A DNA stretch of 64,000 nucleotides, from assembly GCA_049302185.1 (NCBI GenBank), contig JBAQLV010000013.1, positions 124,001-188,000 on the forward strand. The letters are read 5' to 3'. This DNA comes from UBA1546 sp049302185 (GTDB lineage Bacteria; Nitrospirota; Thermodesulfovibrionia; Thermodesulfovibrionales; UBA1546). The translations under genes were made by a program, and so were the position numbers. Within the stretch, counting starts at the first letter, position 1; every line of letters starts with the position of its first letter. Positions 59,151 to 64,000 of the stretch are shown in pieces. The notes below the pieces were generated by a model, which saw only the letters and a program-made list of their open reading frames with translations, made no database searches and was not told where the DNA came from.

Positions 59151-60725
59151 ATGAACTTGAGGATGCTTATAAAAGATATGGAGATAAATGAAATAATAGG
59201 CAGCGCTGATGTTGATGTAACTGGAATTGCCTATGACTCAAGGAAGGTCAAGGCAGGCGATGTCTTTGTTGCCGCAAAGGGAGAAAAGCATAACGGCCAT
59301 GATTTTATCAGTGATGCGGTCAAGAAAGGCGCACTTGCAGTGGTTCATGAAAAAGCAGTAAACAGTCACTACCCCCCACTGCCCCCCCTTAGTAAGGGGG
59401 GGATTGAAGGGGGGGTAGTTTTTATCTCTGTCAGTGACAGCAGGGAGGCTCTTGCGTATCTTTCCAATAATTTTTACGAGAAGCCGTCCGATAAGTTGAC
59501 TGTCATTGGAGTAACCGGAACTAATGGAAAAACAACGGCAACGTATCTTATAAAGTCAATTCTTGAGGCATGGGGAAAAGATGTCGGGCTGATAGGCACT
59601 ATAAATTATCTTGTGAAGGACAGGCATTATGACGCCCCTCATACCACGCCTGAGGCGCTTGAGTTTCAGGCTGTATTGAACGAGATGGTTTCAGCGGGAT
59701 GCAGCCATGTAGTGACAGAGGTATCATCCCATGCGCTTGCGCAGAAGCGGGTGGACTATACGGGTTTCAGTGTTGCAGTTTTCACAAATCTTACAAGAGA
59801 CCATCTGGATTTTCATATAACGATGGAGGAATATTTCAGGGCAAAGGAAAGACTGTTTAAAGAACTTCTTTTGAAAGACGGGACGTCTGTAATAAATTTT
59901 GACGACCCTTATGGAAGGAGATTGATCTCCGAACTCAAGACATCGCAGCAAGGCGCGGCAAATCTACGGGATTCAAAAGCTGAAAATGTGATTACATACG
60001 GCATTGAAGCAGGAGCGGATATTGTTGCAGTAAATATTAAAAACTCATTTGACGGACTCTTGTTTGATATTAATTTCAATGGCAGGACATACAATATTCA
60101 GTCGCCGCTTATAGGTACGCACAATGTCTACAACATACTCTCTGCCGTAGGCGCTGCCGTGAGCCTGAATGTGCCGTGGGATATGATAATAAGCGGAATA
60201 AAGAATATGGGTTCTGTAAAGGGAAGATTTCAAAAGGTTGACCTCGGACAGAATTTTCTCTGCATAGTTGACTATGCGCATACAGAGGATGCGCTTGAAA
60301 GGCTGATATGCGCCGCCAGAGAGCTTATCAGCCAGCCACCGAAGTCACGCATTATGCATCACACCCCGCGTATTATTACTGTCTTTGGCTGCGGCGGCGA
60401 CAGGGACAGGGGAAAGAGGCCGAGAATGGCCGCAATAGCAACAAAACTGAGCGATTACGTTGTGATAACCTCTGATAATCCCCGCAGCGAAGAACCGATG
60501 GAGATAATAAAAGCGATAGAGAAAGGCGCATTGAGGATGAATTATACAATTGAACCCGACAGGGAGAAGGCTATTCAGAAGGCGGTGGAGACCGCAGAAG
60601 AAGGCGATATACTGCTGATTGCAGGAAAGGGGCACGAGGATTATCAGGAGATAAAAGGCGCAAGGCATAAATTCAGAGATAGAGAGATAGCGGAGAAGGC
60701 GATAAGGAGATTATGGCGATTTTAA
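59151..60725 (+). CDS. murE: UDP-MurNAc-tripeptide synthetase (meso-DAP adding)
   Basis: A 524-residue Mur ligase. ATP loop GVTGTNGKTT, Mur centre VTEVSSHAL and the substrate motif TSDNPRSEEP; DNPR is the mark of meso-diaminopimelate enzymes. Near residue 73-88 the chain contains HYPPLPPLSKGGIEGGVV, absent from other MurE proteins: an in-frame palindrome (59368-59419) in a loop of the N-terminal domain. It overlaps murF by 13 bp. Confidence 0.96.
   Translation: MNLRMLIKDMEINEIIGSADVDVTGIAYDSRKVKAGDVFVAAKGEKHNGHDFISDAVKKGALAVVHEKAVNSHYPPLPPLSKGGIEGGVVFISVSDSREALAYLSNNFYEKPSDKLTVIGVTGTNGKTTATYLIKSILEAWGKDVGLIGTINYLVKDRHYDAPHTTPEALEFQAVLNEMVSAGCSHVVTEVSSHALAQKRVDYTGFSVAVFTNLTRDHLDFHITMEEYFRAKERLFKELLLKDGTSVINFDDPYGRRLISELKTSQQGAANLRDSKAENVITYGIEAGADIVAVNIKNSFDGLLFDINFNGRTYNIQSPLIGTHNVYNILSAVGAAVSLNVPWDMIISGIKNMGSVKGRFQKVDLGQNFLCIVDYAHTEDALERLICAARELISQPPKSRIMHHTPRIITVFGCGGDRDRGKRPRMAAIATKLSDYVVITSDNPRSEEPMEIIKAIEKGALRMNYTIEPDREKAIQKAVETAEEGDILLIAGKGHEDYQEIKGARHKFRDREIAEKAIRRLWRF
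59368..59419. repeat. Palindromic element inserted in frame in murE
   Basis: ACTACCCCCC and CCCCCCCTTA on the left mirror TAAGGGGGGG and GGGGGGGTAGT on the right. Encodes PPLPPLSKGGIEGG. Same family as the apbE copy. Confidence 0.92.
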
Positions 60726-62116
60726 CAGTAGAAGATGTTATCAATGCAACAGGCGGGCGTATTGTCTATAAAAACGGCAACTCCCATCCATTTACGGGCG
60801 TATCCATAGATTCACGGACAATAGGAGACGGAGAGATATTTGTTGCATTGCGCGGCGTAAGATTTGACGGGCATGATTTTATTTATAAGGCGCTTGAAAG
60901 AGGAAGCGGAGCGCTGGTGAATTTCCCTCCGGCAGAGCACCTGAAAGGCAAGGCAATAATATATGTGAAAAACACTCTCAGCGCACTACAGGATATCGCG
61001 CGTTATGTTCGCATGAGAAGCAATATTCCCGTCATAGGCATAACAGGGACAAACGGCAAGACAACGACAAAAGAATTGATAGCATCAATCCTGAGCATAA
61101 AATACAGGGTTCATAAGAATACAGGCAATCTCAATAATCAGATTGGCCTTCCTTTGAGCCTTATAAAACTTCGTCCTGATGATGAGGTCATTGTTCTTGA
61201 GATGGGAGCAAGCTCTCCAGGAGATATAAGGGAATTGTGCAGGATTGCAGCGCCTGATTACGGCGTTGTGACAAACATAGGGCCGGGACATCTTGAAGGT
61301 TTCGGGAGTCTTGAAACAGTCAGAGATACAAAACTTGAACTCCTTGATACTGTGAAAAAAGTTGTAGTAAGCGCAGATGATGCCTTCCTCATGCAGGGGG
61401 TTTCAGGATATCAGGGCGAAGTTATTACATTCGGCATAGAGAATAATGCTGATGTTTTTGCAAAAGATATCAGAATGAAGGATAGAGGCTCTGATTTTCT
61501 GCTCTGCTTTGGTGAAGAGAACTGCGTAGAGATAAACTTGAATCTCCCCGGAGCTTTTAATATCTATAATGCGCTTGCCGCTTCGGCTGTAGGACAGGTC
61601 TTCAATATTGATCTTCGTGATATTAAAACCGGGATCGAATCTTTTAAAGGCGTTCCTATGAGGCTTGAGATTAAGGAATTGTTCGGGGCAACGGTTATAA
61701 GCGATGTATATAATGCAAATCCTTCATCAATGGAAGAGGCAATAAAAGAACTTGTAAGGCTGAAGAAAGGAAGGGCTATTGCTGTTCTCGGGGATATGCT
61801 TGAACTTGGAGCGTATGCAGAGGAGGCGCACAGGAAAGTTGGAGAGTGGATGTCAGCGCTTCCGATAGACGTATTTATAGGCGTCGGGCCTTTGATGGCT
61901 ATAACACATTCAGAGTTTGTCAAAACAGGAAGGCAGTCATTCAGCGTCTCTACTTCGGAAGAAGCAGGAAGGATACTGACAGGGCTGTGCAGGGAAGGAG
62001 ACACAATCATTGTGAAGGGTTCAAGGGGAATGGGGATGGAAAAAGTTTTAGAAATAAACCCCGTTAGAGATGTATTTCTAAAAGGGGCAAATAAAGAGGC
62101 AGAGAATGCTTTATAG
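60713..62116 (+). CDS. murF: UDP-MurNAc-tripeptide:D-Ala-D-Ala ligase
   Basis: A 467-residue Mur ligase that adds D-Ala-D-Ala. ATP loop GITGTNGKTTTKEL, EMGASSPGDI and the C-terminal SDVYNANPSSMEEAI and VLGDMLELG are intact. The final residues (NPVRDVFLKGANKEAENAL) come from a palindrome (62059-62087) that also ends the MacB ATPase. It overlaps mraY by 11 bp. Confidence 0.96.
   Translation: MAILTVEDVINATGGRIVYKNGNSHPFTGVSIDSRTIGDGEIFVALRGVRFDGHDFIYKALERGSGALVNFPPAEHLKGKAIIYVKNTLSALQDIARYVRMRSNIPVIGITGTNGKTTTKELIASILSIKYRVHKNTGNLNNQIGLPLSLIKLRPDDEVIVLEMGASSPGDIRELCRIAAPDYGVVTNIGPGHLEGFGSLETVRDTKLELLDTVKKVVVSADDAFLMQGVSGYQGEVITFGIENNADVFAKDIRMKDRGSDFLLCFGEENCVEINLNLPGAFNIYNALAASAVGQVFNIDLRDIKTGIESFKGVPMRLEIKELFGATVISDVYNANPSSMEEAIKELVRLKKGRAIAVLGDMLELGAYAEEAHRKVGEWMSALPIDVFIGVGPLMAITHSEFVKTGRQSFSVSTSEEAGRILTGLCREGDTIIVKGSRGMGMEKVLEINPVRDVFLKGANKEAENAL
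62059..62087. repeat. PVR-x-FLxGANK palindrome at the murF 3' end
   Basis: CCCCGTTAGAGAT and ATTTCTAAAAGGGG; second copy of the element at 29713-29744, in the same reading frame. Confidence 0.85.
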
Positions 62117-63188
62117 TCTTCTTTATAGCTTGCATGATTGGTTTTCTCCATTTAATGTCTTCAGATATATAACGTTCAGGACCGCGCTTGCAGTGCTTAC
62201 GGCAATGCTTATTACATTCATCCTCGGTCCGAGGGTTATAAAAAGACTCAGGAGGTTCAGCGTAACGCAACAGATAAGAGATGACGGGCCCCGGACGCAT
62301 ATGGGCAAGACAGGAACACCCACGATGGGCGGAGCCCTCATAATAATCTCTATTCTTGCCACCGTTCTCTTGTGGGGCGACCTTACCAATAAATATATAC
62401 TGATGATGATTTTTTCTCTCATAGGTTTTGGAGCGATAGGATTTATTGATGATTATCTGAAGGTTGTAAAGAGAGACTCAAAAGGACTGCGCGGCTGTTA
62501 TAAATTCGGGGCGCAGGTTCTTCTTGCCTTGGCGATAAGCATGTTTCTTTACATGAACCCTAAAGACCCTTACAACGATGTCTTGAGCATTCCATTCTTT
62601 AAAAAATGGCTTTTTGATCTCGGATGGTTTTATGTGCCATTCTCTATAGTTGTTATCGTAGGGTCATCCAATGCAGTCAATCTAACGGACGGCATAGACG
62701 GCCTCGCTGTAGGGCTTGTTGGGATTGCAGTGCTTGCCACAGGAATACTTGTTTATATATCCGGCAATTTCAAGTTTTCACAATATCTGCAGGTTCTTTA
62801 TATCCCCGGCACAGGAGAGCTGACTGTATTTTGCGGCGCTATTCTTGGGGCATCTCTCGGTTTCCTCTGGTATAACTCATATCCGGCGGATGTGTTTATG
62901 GGAGATGTCGGCTCTCTGTCTCTCGGCGGCGTGCTCGGAACGCTTGCTGTAATAACAAAACAGGAGATAGTGCTTGCGGTCGTGGGAGGAATTTTTGTTA
63001 TAGAGACGCTCTCGGTCGTGTTTCAGGTCGCATCGTTCAAGTTAACAGGGAAAAGGATATTCAGGATGGCGCCAATACACCATCACTTTGAACTCAAGGG
63101 ATGGCCTGAACCTAAAGTTATAGTCAGATTCTGGATAGTCGGAATAATGCTGGCTCTTCTGAGCCTTGCAACATTAAAGCTGAGGTGA
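62106..63188 (+). CDS. mraY: Phospho-MurNAc-pentapeptide translocase
   Basis: A 360-residue membrane enzyme with about ten helices that makes lipid I. Motifs: GTPTMGGALI, FIDDYLKV, NAVNLTDGIDGLA and APIHHHFELKGWPEPKVIVRFW. Length and order are normal. The dacA-like gene follows 2 bp after its stop, where murD or ftsW would usually come. Confidence 0.97.
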   Translation: MLYSLLYSLHDWFSPFNVFRYITFRTALAVLTAMLITFILGPRVIKRLRRFSVTQQIRDDGPRTHMGKTGTPTMGGALIIISILATVLLWGDLTNKYILMMIFSLIGFGAIGFIDDYLKVVKRDSKGLRGCYKFGAQVLLALAISMFLYMNPKDPYNDVLSIPFFKKWLFDLGWFYVPFSIVVIVGSSNAVNLTDGIDGLAVGLVGIAVLATGILVYISGNFKFSQYLQVLYIPGTGELTVFCGAILGASLGFLWYNSYPADVFMGDVGSLSLGGVLGTLAVITKQEIVLAVVGGIFVIETLSVVFQVASFKLTGKRIFRMAPIHHHFELKGWPEPKVIVRFWIVGIMLALLSLATLKLR

Positions 63189-63190
63189 TT

Positions 63191-64000
63191 ATGAGACAGT
63201 CAACAGAGCAACAGAGCAGTAGAGCAACAGAGCAGCAGTCTTTAGTACAGAAATCTTTAGCAACTGCGCTACTGAGCTACTGCGCTACTGGGCTGCTGCG
63301 TTTCTGGGCTACTGCTCTTATCTCACTGTTCGCTGTTCACTGTTCACTGTTCACTGCTTATGCTGATGAGATTTCCTCAAAGGCAGCGGTTGTTATGAAG
63401 GTTTCAACAGGAAGGGTCCTGTTTGCAAAAAATCCAAATCTGAAACTGCCTCCTGCAAGCACAACTAAACTTGTGACAGCCATGGTTGTTCTTGACAGGG
63501 CTAAGATGAGCGATACAGTGACAATCAGTGAGGCAGCGGCAAATGTCCCCTCGCTTAAGAAGACCAAACTGAGGGCAGGAGAGACTTTGACTGTAGAAAC
63601 TCTGCTTTACGCTGCGCTTATAAGGTCGGCAAATGATGCAGCCTTTGCGCTTGCAGAGGTTGTTGCCGGCTCGGAGAAGAAATTCGTGCAGCTTATGAAC
63701 AGAAAGGCTATAGCAATAGGAGCATCCAACACAAGGTTTATAAATACTACAGGACTTCCCGGCAAAGGTCAGCATACAACAGCATATGACCTCTCAAAGA
63801 TAATGAGGTATGCGCTTAAATATCCTGTGATAAAAGAGATTATAGGCAAGAAAGAGGCAGAGATAGCTACGGAACAGGGCAGGACTATAGCCCTTGAAAA
63901 TACGAATAAACTTCTATGGTCTGATAACGGAGCAGTCGGCGGCAAGACAGGATATACGAAAGCGGCAAGGCATTGTTTTGTGTACGCAGGCGAAAGAGAA
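63191..64000 (+). CDS. dacA: D-alanyl-D-alanine carboxypeptidase (partial, runs off the window)
   Basis: The frame is open to the right edge. Class C PBP5/6-type motifs: PASTTKL (S-x-x-K), RSANDAAFA (SxN) and GGKTGYTKAA (KTG). It trims pentapeptides in the periplasm. The ATG follows the mraY stop by 2 bp. The N-terminal ~55 residues (STEQQSSRATEQQ, then a hydrophobic LISLFAVHCSLFTAYA) are encoded wholly by repeat arrays, so the export signal is made of repeat DNA. A start further in is possible. Confidence 0.9.
   Translation, partial: MRQSTEQQSSRATEQQSLVQKSLATALLSYCATGLLRFWATALISLFAVHCSLFTAYADEISSKAAVVMKVSTGRVLFAKNPNLKLPPASTTKLVTAMVVLDRAKMSDTVTISEAAANVPSLKKTKLRAGETLTVETLLYAALIRSANDAAFALAEVVAGSEKKFVQLMNRKAIAIGASNTRFINTTGLPGKGQHTTAYDLSKIMRYALKYPVIKEIIGKKEAEIATEQGRTIALENTNKLLWSDNGAVGGKTGYTKAARHCFVYAGERE
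63200..63360. repeat. Repeat arrays that encode the dacA signal-peptide region
   Basis: AGAGCAACAGAGCAGTAG units on the left and CTACTGCGCTACTGGGCTGC units on the right form an inverted pair (about 63200-63320), followed by CTGTTCA heptamers (about 63328-63357). The frame stays open through the whole array. Confidence 0.9.

Noticed and set aside
59030..59154. 41-codon frame between ftsI and murE
   Set aside because: It is composed of palindromes (CCCGATAAAATCGGG and a second one) and has no recognisable domain.

Overview
The window is a stretch of a Gram-negative bacterial chromosome. A meso-diaminopimelate peptidoglycan operon, outer-membrane efflux systems, a two-gene SUF system, a MetV-MetF pair, GTP-dependent PEP carboxykinase and a strong bias to AGG/AGA arginine codons fit a Nitrospirota (Thermodesulfovibrionia-like) genome. 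That placement is an inference from gene content, not a phylogeny.

Layout. 1-3.5 kb is a worn accessory island of toxin-antitoxin type genes: ImmA/DUF4411, DUF4258/DUF2283, and a HigB/HigA/SecB-like 'TAC' module whose toxin frame is split. 3.5-17.2 kb is housekeeping: MTA phosphorylase, an orphan NtrC-type regulator, YebC, a probably foreign Pif1-like helicase, DUF502, GlmU, GlmS, PcrA/UvrD, GatC, PanD and GalE. 17.4-31.0 kb is one co-directional drug-export supercluster: an autoregulated TetR, two TolC-like proteins, an RND pump, an EmrAB pump and a MacAB pump. 31.3-34.3 kb holds MetV-MetF and a convergent malic enzyme. 34.5-34.8 kb has tRNA-Glu and tRNA-Gln. 34.9-41.9 kb has an amidase, a GerMN protein, MurI, RNase PH, FtsH, a small island of decayed genes (DUF1003, GH25 stub, headless VapC) and FolP. 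41.9-45.5 kb (minus strand) is PEPCK followed by an undescribed tandem kinase-like protein. 45.8-53 kb has an M50 protease, a SufC-SufB/D pair and a uvrA-apbE-NusG_II-Gx operon. 53.4-55.2 kb is a small basic protein plus a DEAD-box helicase. 55.5-64 kb is the dcw cluster: mraZ, rsmH, ftsL, ftsI, murE, murF, mraY and the start of a D,D-carboxypeptidase gene.

The most unusual property is repeat invasion. Heptamer or nonamer arrays (often as inverted pairs) and several palindromic element families lie between genes and also in frame inside genes. They encode much of the signal peptides of three exported proteins, the C-terminal tails of GlmU, MacB and MurF, and internal loops of GalE, ApbE and MurE. 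The strongest protein-level novelties are the TAC module with a canonical slippery heptamer in its split toxin, and the 573-residue tandem kinase/pseudokinase-like protein downstream of pckG.
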